The notes under the pieces are model-generated. The model was given only the letters and a program-made list of their open reading frames with translations. It did not search any database and was not told where the DNA came from. The position numbers and the translations under genes were made by a program. Shown here one piece after another: positions 24,141-30,725 of a stretch of 30,725 nucleotides of DNA. Position 1 is the first letter of the stretch; the number at the start of each line of letters is the position of its first letter. The DNA is taken from NCBI GenBank assembly GCA_050329415.1, contig JBHJOS010000056.1, positions 1 through 30,725 on the forward strand, given 5' to 3'. This DNA comes from JANNOG01 sp050329415 (lineage in GTDB: Bacteria > Actinomycetota > Actinomycetes > Actinomycetales > JBBAYJ01).

Positions 24141-25789
24141 CGGGCCCTCCGGCGGGCGACGACCCGCCGCTGCGAGGGCCGGACCGGCTCCTTGCCCGCC
24201 TCCAGCGCGGCCCGACGCAGGTCCACACCATGATCGGCGAGCGCGTCGACGAGAGCGGGTCCGGACGGTTCCGCCGGGATCACGTCGACTCGCAGGCCGT
24301 GCTCCTCGGCGGTCCTCGCCGTCGCCGGTCCGATGCAGGCGATGACCGTGGCGGCATGGGGCTTGCCGGCGATCCCGATGAGGTTGCGCACCGTCGAGCT
24401 GGACGTGAACACGACGGCGTCGAAGGCGCCGGTCTTGATCGCTTCCCGCACCGGGGCCGGCGGGGGGGCCGCCCGCACGGTCCGGTAGGCGGTGACGTCG
24501 TCGACCTCCCAGCCGAGCTCCTGCAGCCCGGCGACCAGGATCTCGGTCGCGATGTCCGCCCGAGGCAGCAGGATCCGGTTGATCGGGTCGAGCTGCTCGT
24601 CGTAGGCGGGCCACTCGGCCAGCAGGCCGCGGGCCGACTGCTCGCCCTCGGGCACGAGGTCCGGCTCGATACCCCAGTCGCGCAGGGCGTCGGCGGTGAC
24701 GCCGCCCACGGCAGCGACCCGCAGCCCGGACAGCGCTCGGGCGTCCAGCCCCAGGGCCTCCAGCCGCTCGCGGACCCCCCGCACGGCGTTGGCGGAGGTG
24801 AAGCCGATCCACTCGTAGCGGCCGGTGACGAGGCCGCGGACGGCGCGGTCCATGTGCGCCGGGGTTCGGGGCTCCTCGATGGAGATGGTGGGCACGATCT
24901 CCGCCCGGGCCCCGTACTCGGAGAGCCGGTCGACCAGCATCGACGACTGCTCCTTGGTTCGCGGCAGCAGGACCCGCCAGCCGAACAGGGGCCGGGTCTC
25001 GAACCACGCCAGGGAGTCGCGGTGCGCCACCGGGCTGCCGACGACGAGGGTGACCGGCGGCTCGGCGGAGGACAGCGCGGACGGCACCTGATCCAGCGTC
25101 ATGACCTTGCTGTGCTGGGCGAGAGTGGTGCCGTTGCTCACGATGAGCGACGGGCAGTCCGCAGCCCACCCCTCGGCGACGAGGCGGACCGCCGCCGCCG
25201 CGATCTCGTGGGGCTCGCCGAGCACGATGACGGAGTCGGTCGAGGGGGCGGCGCCAGGCGTGAGGGCGGCCTCGCCCCGCTCGTGGGCCCACACGGTGTG
25301 AACGGCCGACGTGGCACCGCCCGGGGTGATCGGAACCCCGGCGTAGGCGGGAACGGCGGTCGAGATCGGTACACCTGGCACGATCTCGATGTCGATGCCC
25401 GCCCGCCGGCACGCCGCGACCTCGTCCACGATCGTCGAGAAGGTCGTCGAGTCACCGTCCACGATCCGGACGACGCGCGAGCCGTCGGCGGCGGCCGACA
25501 CGACGACCCGGGCCCGCTCGGCACCGGCCAGCGGCCCGTCGTCGCCGTCCCGGCCGCCCGGCACCACGGTGACACCGGGTCGGGTGTACCGGGCGAGGAT
25601 CTCGGTGCGGTCCAGCACGTCGACCACGACGACGTCCGCTTCGCCCAGCAGCTTGACCGCGCGAACGGTGAGCAGCCCGGGGTCCCCCGGGCCACCGCCC
25701 ACGAACGAGACCACCCCGGTGCGCCGCGGCCCGGACCCGGCACCGTTGCGGGTCGCCGGGACGGCCGGGACGGTGGTCGGTTCGGTCAT
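24137..25789 (-). CDS. hemD: Bifunctional uroporphyrinogen-III C-methyltransferase / uroporphyrinogen-III synthase
   Basis: A 550-residue fusion. Residues about 27-270 form the SUMT (CobA) methyltransferase: GVVSFVGGGPGDPGLLTVRAVKLL, RIVDGDSTTFSTIVDEV and IVPGVPISTAVPAYAGVPITPGG. Residues about 285-530 form the HemD synthase: GWRVLLPRTKEQSSMLVDRLSEYGA, GFTSANAVRGVRERL and VVFTSSSTVRNLIG. It cyclises hydroxymethylbilane to uroporphyrinogen III and can methylate it toward precorrin-2, the branch to siroheme and cobalamin. The order CobA-HemD is the usual actinobacterial fusion. ATG 25789 overlaps the hemC stop (ATGA), and the TGA overlaps the hemB start. The CobA half has the GGGPGD SAM-binding loop, but its catalytic status is not proven. 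Confidence 0.94.
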
Positions 25790-26817
25790 GAGGCACCTGC
25801 TTCGACGTCCGGGGGCGCGATCGGCGGCGGCCGGAACGCTCGGTCCTTCAGTTCTACGCCCAATCGACCCCCGGCGGACGCGGCTCCGGCCGGATCGGTC
25901 ACCTCGGCGTATCCCTCGATCCGGGTCACACTCGACCAGGCGGCACCGGCCGCGGTCCCGCCCGCGAGGACGGACTGCGCCACGACGCCACGTCGGCCGG
26001 CCGCGGCCTGGATGTGCAGCCGCCACCCGGCGTCCCCCGTCGGGACGACGCCGGCGAGCGCCCCGACCGGTGCGGAGCACCCGGTCTCCAGGGCGGCCAG
26101 CAGGGCTCGCTCCGCGGTGACGGCGAGGCGTGTCGGGAGGTCGTCCAGGGCCTCCGCCACGGCGTCGCCGACCGGGTCGCCGTCCCGGGTCTCGACCGCG
26201 AGCGCCCCCTGTCCGGGCGCGGGAAGGAACACGTCGGGGTCCAGCACCTCGGTCGCGACGTCGATCCGGCCGAGCCGGCGCAGCCCGGCGGCGGCGAGCA
26301 CCACGGCGTCGAGGTCGCGGCCGACCCGGGCCAGCCGGCTGTCGACGTTGCCACGGATGTCCACGACCTGCAGGCCCCGGCCGGCCAGGAGCGCGGCCCG
26401 GCGCGGGGAGCCGGTGCCGACGCGAGCCCCGGCCGGGAGGTCCGCCAGGCGGCGCCCGTCCGCAGCCACGAGGACGTCGCGCGGGTCCTCGCGCAGCGGG
26501 GTCGCGGCGAGCCGCACGCCGGACACCGGGGCGGTCGGCAGGTCCTTGAGGCTGTGGACGGCCACGTCGACCTCGTCGGCCAGCAGGGCCGTCCGCAGCG
26601 CGGACACGAACACGCCGACGCCGCCGATGGCGGACAGCGGGGCCCGGGAGACATCGCCGTGGGTGCGGACGTCGACCAGCTCGGCCGGTCGGCCGAGGGC
26701 CCGCGCCAGGAGCTCGGCGACCGCCCCGGACTGGGCCCGGGCCAGGGCACTCGCCCGGGTCCCGACGCGGAGCACGGCCGTCGGGCGCGGGTGCGTCATG
26801 TCCACCCCGGCCGTCAC
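25786..26817 (-). CDS. hemC: Hydroxymethylbilane synthase (porphobilinogen deaminase)
   Basis: A 343-residue enzyme from GTG 26817, which overlaps the hemA stop (GTGA). ATG 26799 is an equally reasonable start and gives 337 residues. It joins four porphobilinogens into hydroxymethylbilane. LRVGTRASALARAQSGAVAELL, VDVRTHGDV, DVAVHSLKDLPT, GTGSPRRAALL and the dipyrromethane cofactor cysteine in ALETGCSAPVGAL (Cys247 from the GTG) are all present. A short C-terminal extension (RFRPPP-like, Pro-rich) follows the domain. It is translationally coupled to hemA upstream and hemD downstream. Confidence 0.94.
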   Translation of the reverse strand: MTAGVDMTHPRPTAVLRVGTRASALARAQSGAVAELLARALGRPAELVDVRTHGDVSRAPLSAIGGVGVFVSALRTALLADEVDVAVHSLKDLPTAPVSGVRLAATPLREDPRDVLVAADGRRLADLPAGARVGTGSPRRAALLAGRGLQVVDIRGNVDSRLARVGRDLDAVVLAAAGLRRLGRIDVATEVLDPDVFLPAPGQGALAVETRDGDPVGDAVAEALDDLPTRLAVTAERALLAALETGCSAPVGALAGVVPTGDAGWRLHIQAAAGRRGVVAQSVLAGGTAAGAAWSSVTRIEGYAEVTDPAGAASAGGRLGVELKDRAFRPPPIAPPDVEAGAS

Positions 26818-28154
26818 GGGCCCACCGAGGCGAGAGAGTCGGAGGCGGCGACGCTGTCCGCGACCTCCAGGTCGAAGAGGGTGCGCAGGGCCTCGGCATA
26901 GAACGAGCCGCCGGGCACGTCCGCCAGTTCCTTGACCCGGACCGTCGGGGTGTGGAGGACCTTCTCCAGCGCCCGGCGCACGGTGTTGCGGATCTCCTCG
27001 CGCGAGGAGTCGGGGAGGTCGGGCAACCGCCGGTCCAACCGGTCCAGCTCGGCCTCGAGGATCGCCAGCGCCTGCTCGCGCAGGGCCACGACGGTGGGGG
27101 TGACCCCGCCGGCGGCGCGCTGCGCCCGCCAGGTGTCGACCTCCCCGGCGATGATCTGCCGCGCGGCCGCGACCTCGTCGGCCCCGACCAGAGCGGTCAC
27201 CTCGGAGCCGAGGGTCTCCAGGTCGAGCAGCGTGACCCCGTCGACCCTGGCCGCCAGGGGGTCGACGTCGCGGGGCAGGGCGAGGTCGACGAGGACGAGA
27301 CGCCTCGGGCGGACCGCCGCGAGGTGCCGGCCATCGACGATGTGACCGACGGCTCCGGTGCAGGTCACGACGAGCTGGGCCGCGGCCAGCTCGGCCTCGA
27401 GGTGCTCCCAGGGCGCGCTCCGGGCACCCGGACCCGCGTTCGCGCAGAGCCGGCGGGCAGCATCCGGACTCCGGTTGACGACGGTCAGCCACGCCGCGTC
27501 GGCGTCGCCCTCGGCCGGATCCCCGGGTCGGGCACCGGTCCGGCGCAGCAGCGACGAGACGACGACGGCGGCCATGGCACCTGCGCCGACGACGAGGGTC
27601 CGCGGGGCCGGCGTGCCGAGGAGGGCCGCCGCCCGCTCCAGGGCGTGGTCGACCAGGACGTTGCTGCGCCGGTCCAGCCCGGTCTCGGACTGGGCGCGCT
27701 TGCCGACCCGCAGCGCCTGCTGGAACAGCTCGTCGAGCAGCCGCCCCAGTCCTCGCGCCCGGCCGTCGTGCCACAGGGCACGCACCTGGCCGAGGATCTG
27801 GCTCTCGCCGACCGCCATCGAGTCCAGTCCCGCGGTGACCGAGAACAGGTGCCCGGCGACGGCCGCGTCGTAGTGGACGTACAGATGCTCGGTGAGGTCG
27901 CCGGCGTCCACGCCGCTCGCCTCGGACAGCACACGGACGATGTCCGCCACCCCCCCGTGGAACCGGGCGGTGTCGGCGTAGACCTCGACCCGGTTGCACG
28001 TGGCGAGCACGACGGCGTCCGCCAGATGCTCCGCGGCCAGCAGCCGCTCGGTCAGCCCGCCGGGGCGCTCGGCGGCCACCGCGGCGAGGGCGGCGCGCTC
28101 GAGCACGGGCAGCGGAGCGCTGCGATGGGACAACCCGACGGCGAGCAGGCTCAC
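26814..28154 (-). CDS. hemA: Glutamyl-tRNA reductase
   Basis: A 446-residue NADPH-dependent enzyme making glutamate-1-semialdehyde from glutamyl-tRNA, the first committed step of the C5 heme route. MSLLAVGLSHRSAPLPVLER opens the protein, and the catalytic Cys53 lies in VVLATCNRVEVYADT. GLDSMAVGESQILGQVRALW and LVVGAGAMAAVVVSSLL (the NADPH domain) follow, and a C-terminal dimerisation helix completes it. GTG 28154 overlaps the rex stop (GTGA). The hemA-hemC overlap is 4 bases. The product feeds HemL, encoded in the separate operon at 20151-21482. Confidence 0.95.
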   Translation of the reverse strand: MSLLAVGLSHRSAPLPVLERAALAAVAAERPGGLTERLLAAEHLADAVVLATCNRVEVYADTARFHGGVADIVRVLSEASGVDAGDLTEHLYVHYDAAVAGHLFSVTAGLDSMAVGESQILGQVRALWHDGRARGLGRLLDELFQQALRVGKRAQSETGLDRRSNVLVDHALERAAALLGTPAPRTLVVGAGAMAAVVVSSLLRRTGARPGDPAEGDADAAWLTVVNRSPDAARRLCANAGPGARSAPWEHLEAELAAAQLVVTCTGAVGHIVDGRHLAAVRPRRLVLVDLALPRDVDPLAARVDGVTLLDLETLGSEVTALVGADEVAAARQIIAGEVDTWRAQRAAGGVTPTVVALREQALAILEAELDRLDRRLPDLPDSSREEIRNTVRRALEKVLHTPTVRVKELADVPGGSFYAEALRTLFDLEVADSVAASDSLASVGP

Positions 28155-28888
28155 GCGCTCGTCACCCCGCTCGGGCTGCGACGGCGACGGAACTCGTGGA
28201 AGCCGAGGAGCTGCAGCTCCGTCGACAGGTCGACGTGGCGGACGTGCACCTCGTCGGGCACGGCCAGGGTGGCGGCGGCGAAGCTGAGAAGGCTCGTGAC
28301 GCCCCCGGCCACGAGCAGGTCGGCGGCGTCCTGGGCGACGGCGGTCGGGACCGCGACGACGCCGATCGCGATGGCCTGGACCCGGCAGATCCGTGGTGCG
28401 TCGGCGATGTGGTGGACCGGGACGCGCTCGACCAGGGTGCCCACGACCGCCGGGTCGACGTCGAACAGGACGGTCACCCGCAGCCCGCGCTCGGCGAAAC
28501 CCGTGTAGTGCGCCAGCGCCCGGCCGAGATTGCCGGCCCCGGCGATCGCGACGTCCCAGGTGTCGGCGACCCCGAGGACCGCAGAGATCGCGTGGATGAG
28601 GTACCCCACGTCGTAGCCGACCCCCCGCACCCCGAAGGACCCGAGGCAGGACAGGTCCTTGCGCAGCTTGGCTGGGGACACCCCGACCCGGGAGGCGAGG
28701 GCCTGGCTCGACACGGTGCCGGTCCCGTGGTCCGCGAGCGTGTGGAGGGCGTGGAGGTACCCGGGCAGGCGGCCGGCCGTGGCCTCGGGGACCGAGCGGC
28801 GGGCCGCGCCGCTGCCCGCCAGGGAGGCGAGGCTGACCGGCGAGGGGCTGTCGGTTCGGCCGAGGTTCACGGCAGGGGGCGCGGACAC
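28151..28888 (-). CDS. rex: Redox-sensing transcriptional repressor Rex
   Basis: A protein of about 245 residues with an N-terminal winged helix (VPEATAGRLPGYLHALHTL, SSQALASRVGVSPAKLRKDLSCLGSFGVRGVGYDV) and a Rossmann domain (VAIAGAGNLGRALAHYTGF) that binds NADH/NAD+. NADH releases Rex from DNA and de-represses respiratory genes. The C-terminus VRHVDLSTELQLLGFHEFRR is typical. The start is unsure: GTG 28888 has no close ribosome-binding site, while GTG 28870 overlaps the stop of a 10-codon upstream frame that has its own GAGGAG. The TGA overlaps the hemA start, so Rex leads the heme operon. A Rex/CRP-like dyad sits in its promoter. Confidence 0.93.
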   Translation of the reverse strand: MSAPPAVNLGRTDSPSPVSLASLAGSGAARRSVPEATAGRLPGYLHALHTLADHGTGTVSSQALASRVGVSPAKLRKDLSCLGSFGVRGVGYDVGYLIHAISAVLGVADTWDVAIAGAGNLGRALAHYTGFAERGLRVTVLFDVDPAVVGTLVERVPVHHIADAPRICRVQAIAIGVVAVPTAVAQDAADLLVAGGVTSLLSFAAATLAVPDEVHVRHVDLSTELQLLGFHEFRRRRSPSGVTSA

Positions 28889-28899
28889 GGGGGCGTCAT
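28867..28899 (-). CDS. Possible 10-codon leader peptide ahead of rex
   Basis: ATG 28899 lies 10 bases after GAGGAG (28915-28910 on the minus strand) and encodes MTPPCPRPLP before TGA at 28869-28867. That stop overlaps a rex-frame GTG (28870-28868) as GTGA, like the other junctions of this operon. Reinitiation could set Rex levels. The only support is the ribosome-binding site and overlap geometry. Confidence 0.3.
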   Translation of the reverse strand: MTPPCPRPLP

Positions 28900-28930
28900 G
28901 CTCGAGGGACTCCTCACGAGGTTCCCGGCC

Positions 28931-28960
28931 AGGGTACGACCTTGTGAATCCAGGCACGAA
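28931..28960 (-). promoter_or_regulatory. rex promoter with Rex/CRP-like dyad
   Basis: On the minus strand TTCGTG (28960-28955) and TACCCT (28936-28931) are spaced 18 bases apart and form a plausible -35/-10. The plus-strand sequence TGTGAATCCAGGCACG (28943-28958) lies over the -35 and spacer. It has one perfect half of the Rex operator TGTGAA-N4-TTCACA and a weak second half, so autoregulation by Rex is plausible, as in Streptomyces. CRP binding is an alternative. It shares CTGGATTCAC with the whiB1 upstream site. Confidence 0.45.
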
Positions 28961-28971
28961 GTCGGAAGGTG

Positions 28972-30021
28972 CTATCCCGGCGGCGTGCCGCGCTGGACCA
29001 GCAGCGTGTAGAGGGTGCGCTGGATGACCTCGCGCACGTGGTCGGTGAGTTCGAGGACGAGGAGGGGGTCGTCCGCGTCGGCCGGGGAGTGACGGTCGGT
29101 CGGGACGGGCACGCCGAACTCGATCGTCCACCTGCTCGGCAACGGCACCAGACCGAGGGGACCCAGCCAGGGCCAGGTCGGCGTCACGGGCCAGTACGGC
29201 ACGCCGAAGAGCCGGGCCAGCGGCTCGATGTCGGCGATCATGGGATGGGCCTCCTCGGCGCCCACCACGGCGACCGGGATGATCGGCACACCCGCGCGGA
29301 CAGCGGCCGACACGAATCCGCCCCGGCCGAACCGCTGCAGCCGGTACCGGTCCCGGTAGAGCTTGCCGAGCCCCTTGAACCCCTCGGGCCAGACACCCAC
29401 CAGCTCGCCCCCCGCCAGCAGGCGCTCGGCGTCGGCCGAGGTCGCCAGCGTCGCTCCGGAGCGCCGCGCCAGGTCGGCCACCAGAGGCGTCCGCAGGACG
29501 AGGTCGGCGGCCAGCGGCCGCAGCAGTCGCCGGGACGGCGTGACGTCGTGGACGGCCACCTGGAGCATGAGGGCGTCCCACGGCAGCGTCCCGGAGTGGT
29601 TGCTGACCAGCAGGGCCGCCCCGGAGTCGGGGACGTTCTCGGCCCCGCGGACGTCGGTCCGGAACCACCCCGAGTACAGCGTCCGCAGGGCCGGCAGCAC
29701 GACGGACTCGGCGAGGTCCCGGTCCATCCCGAACTCGTCCACGTCGTACCGGCCGGTGAGCCGGCGGGCGAGGAAGTCGCGCAGCCCACCGAGGCCATGC
29801 CTCCCCGCCGGTGGCTCGCGGTGAGCGGGCTCCGGCTCCGGCTCCGGTGGGTCGGGTGACGGCGGCCCGGCGGCCAACTCGTCGTCGACCGAGGCCGGTC
29901 CGGGAATGAGCGGTGTCCCGTGACGGCGCCGGACCTCACGCTCCCGGGCGGCGCGCTCGGCCGCGGCGGCGACGAGGCCGGATCGCCGGCCGCCGCCACT
30001 GCGCGCGGTGGTCGCCGTCAT
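28972..30021 (-). CDS. PlsC-type lysophospholipid acyltransferase family protein
   Basis: A 349-residue protein. A basic N-terminus and a Pro/Glu-rich linker (about 50-75) precede an acyltransferase domain at about 100-330. The active-site block is LLVSNHSGTLPWDALML near 140, a His-x6-Asp form in place of the usual His-x4-Asp. The second motif GVWPEGFKGLGKLY lies near 210, and RGGFVSAAVRAGVPIIPVAVVGAEE follows. This layout matches the actinobacterial group that includes Rv0502. It probably acylates a lysophospholipid or related acceptor at the inner membrane; the substrate is not known. ATG 30021 overlaps the epimerase stop (ATGA), the same order as Rv0501-Rv0502. Its TAG lies 83 bases before rex. 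Confidence 0.85.
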   Translation of the reverse strand: MTATTARSGGGRRSGLVAAAAERAAREREVRRRHGTPLIPGPASVDDELAAGPPSPDPPEPEPEPAHREPPAGRHGLGGLRDFLARRLTGRYDVDEFGMDRDLAESVVLPALRTLYSGWFRTDVRGAENVPDSGAALLVSNHSGTLPWDALMLQVAVHDVTPSRRLLRPLAADLVLRTPLVADLARRSGATLATSADAERLLAGGELVGVWPEGFKGLGKLYRDRYRLQRFGRGGFVSAAVRAGVPIIPVAVVGAEEAHPMIADIEPLARLFGVPYWPVTPTWPWLGPLGLVPLPSRWTIEFGVPVPTDRHSPADADDPLLVLELTDHVREVIQRTLYTLLVQRGTPPG

Positions 30022-30725
30022 GAGCCCATGGTCCCCGAGCCGGCGCGCCCCGGCCCACCGGTTCCGGCGACGGCGTCGGACAGGTGCTCCAGCCCGCGCA
30101 GGATCGGACGGCTCCCGGGTCCCAGCAGGGCGCGCCCGGCGATGAAGTCCTCGACGGCGGCACGGGAGGTCCACCGGCCGCGATACCCGAGCTCCAGGTG
30201 CATCCGGGTGGTGTCGAGGACGCGGCCGTGGGCGAGCACCGCCACGTCGTCGTCGTCGAGATCGGGCGCCCCCGACAGGCCGGGCAGGCGCCGGAGCCGC
30301 TGGAGCATGGCGGGCGGCAGCCCCATGACGGGGCGGCGAGCGAGCGCAGCGGCCTGGGCGACGGTCACGACACCGTCGGCCGCGACGTTCACCGGGCCGA
30401 CGACGTCGCCGAGCGCCGCCGCGACTGCCGATCCAACGACGTCCTCGGCATGGACGAACTGCAGGCGGCCGTCCCGTCCCAGGACCGTGGGCACCACCGG
30501 CAGTGTCAGGAGGTCGGTGAAGCCGGTGCGCAGGGACGGCCCGATGGCGTGGGCGTACCGGAGCACGGCCACCGCGACGTCCGGCCGCCGGCGGGCGAAC
30601 CCGCGGACGCTGGCCTCGACGTCGAGGCAGTCCCGAGCCCAGCCGTGCCGGGGCGGGCGCGAGGCCTCGTCGGTCTCGGCCACCACGGCGGGGTCGCCGG
30701 GCCCCGCCCCGTAGACGCCTCCGCT
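30018..30725 (-). CDS. NAD-dependent epimerase/dehydratase family protein, N-terminus beyond the window
   Basis: The frame is open to the right edge, starting inside the protein at SGGVYGAGPGDPAVVAETDEA. The missing N-terminal part, presumably about 100-120 residues, would hold the GxxGxxG NAD motif. Visible extended-SDR features are the SGGVYG active-site tyrosine region, VLRYAHAIGPS, the LQFVHAEDVVGSAVAAAL substrate-side segment and VNVAADGVVTVAQAAAL. The C-terminus DTTRMHLELGYRGRWTSRAAVEDF is typical of the mycobacterial GalE2-like (Rv0501) group. The sugar substrate is unknown. The stop overlaps the acyltransferase start (ATGA). An internal GTG near 30686 is not a credible start, because it would remove the Tyr motif. 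Confidence 0.82.
   Translation of the reverse strand, partial: SGGVYGAGPGDPAVVAETDEASRPPRHGWARDCLDVEASVRGFARRRPDVAVAVLRYAHAIGPSLRTGFTDLLTLPVVPTVLGRDGRLQFVHAEDVVGSAVAAALGDVVGPVNVAADGVVTVAQAAALARRPVMGLPPAMLQRLRRLPGLSGAPDLDDDDVAVLAHGRVLDTTRMHLELGYRGRWTSRAAVEDFIAGRALLGPGSRPILRGLEHLSDAVAGTGGPGRAGSGTMGS

Overview
The window is about 70-75% G+C with many GTG starts, and its gene content is actinobacterial (Actinomycetota, class Actinomycetes). The WhiB protein keeps the WhiB1 cysteine spacing and sits tail-to-tail with a PdtaS-type kinase, as in Mycobacterium. The order epimerase, acyltransferase, hemA, hemC, hemD, hemB, hemL, phosphoglycerate mutase-like, tlpA, ccdA, resB, ccsB also parallels the mycobacterial chromosome. 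I cannot name the genus from sequence alone.

Layout. (1) Bases 1-400 hold the first codons of a serine site-specific recombinase running off the left edge, directly against a CpaF/TadA ATPase gene cut after 90 codons. This looks like the end of an integrated element. (2) Bases 461-2193 hold an SDR oxidoreductase and a divergent TetR repressor; two copies of one palindromic operator lie on the SDR promoter. (3) Bases 2312-6935 hold a large orphan FHA-FtsK/EccC-like triple ATPase and a small membrane protein. (4) Bases 6936-9102 hold whiB1, preceded by tandem 20-bp repeats and a CRP-like site, converging on pdtaS. (5) Bases 9157-11889 hold a YdeI-like protein, a DUF2505 protein and a SigE-family sigma factor overlapping a membrane-anchored partner. 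(6) Bases 11890-12225 are non-coding, with a 32-bp direct repeat and a perfect 25-bp hairpin. (7) Bases 12226-15417 hold a secreted DUF1800/DUF1501 pair. (8) Bases 15494-21482 hold hemL, a histidine phosphatase, tlpA, ccdA, resB and ccsB (minus strand), all overlapping by 1-4 bases. (9) Bases 21541-22578 are a lower-G+C three-gene patch (BrnT-like protein, Ser-rich small protein, DUF6941). (10) Bases 22634-28888 hold rex, hemA, hemC, hemD/cobA, hemB and marR (minus strand), mostly with 4-base overlaps. (11) Bases 28972-30725 hold an acyltransferase and a partial epimerase.

How they work together. The rex-hem operon and hemL encode tetrapyrrole synthesis from glutamyl-tRNA to uroporphyrinogen III and precorrin-2. 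The tlpA-ccdA-resB-ccsB genes form a System II cytochrome c maturation pathway that uses heme. Rex, an NADH/NAD+ sensor, heads the heme operon, so heme supply is probably tied to respiratory state. The most unusual items are the integrase/cpaF junction, the three-gene patch between the two heme operons, the FtsK-like protein with two Arg-type P-loops, and the TetR double operator.
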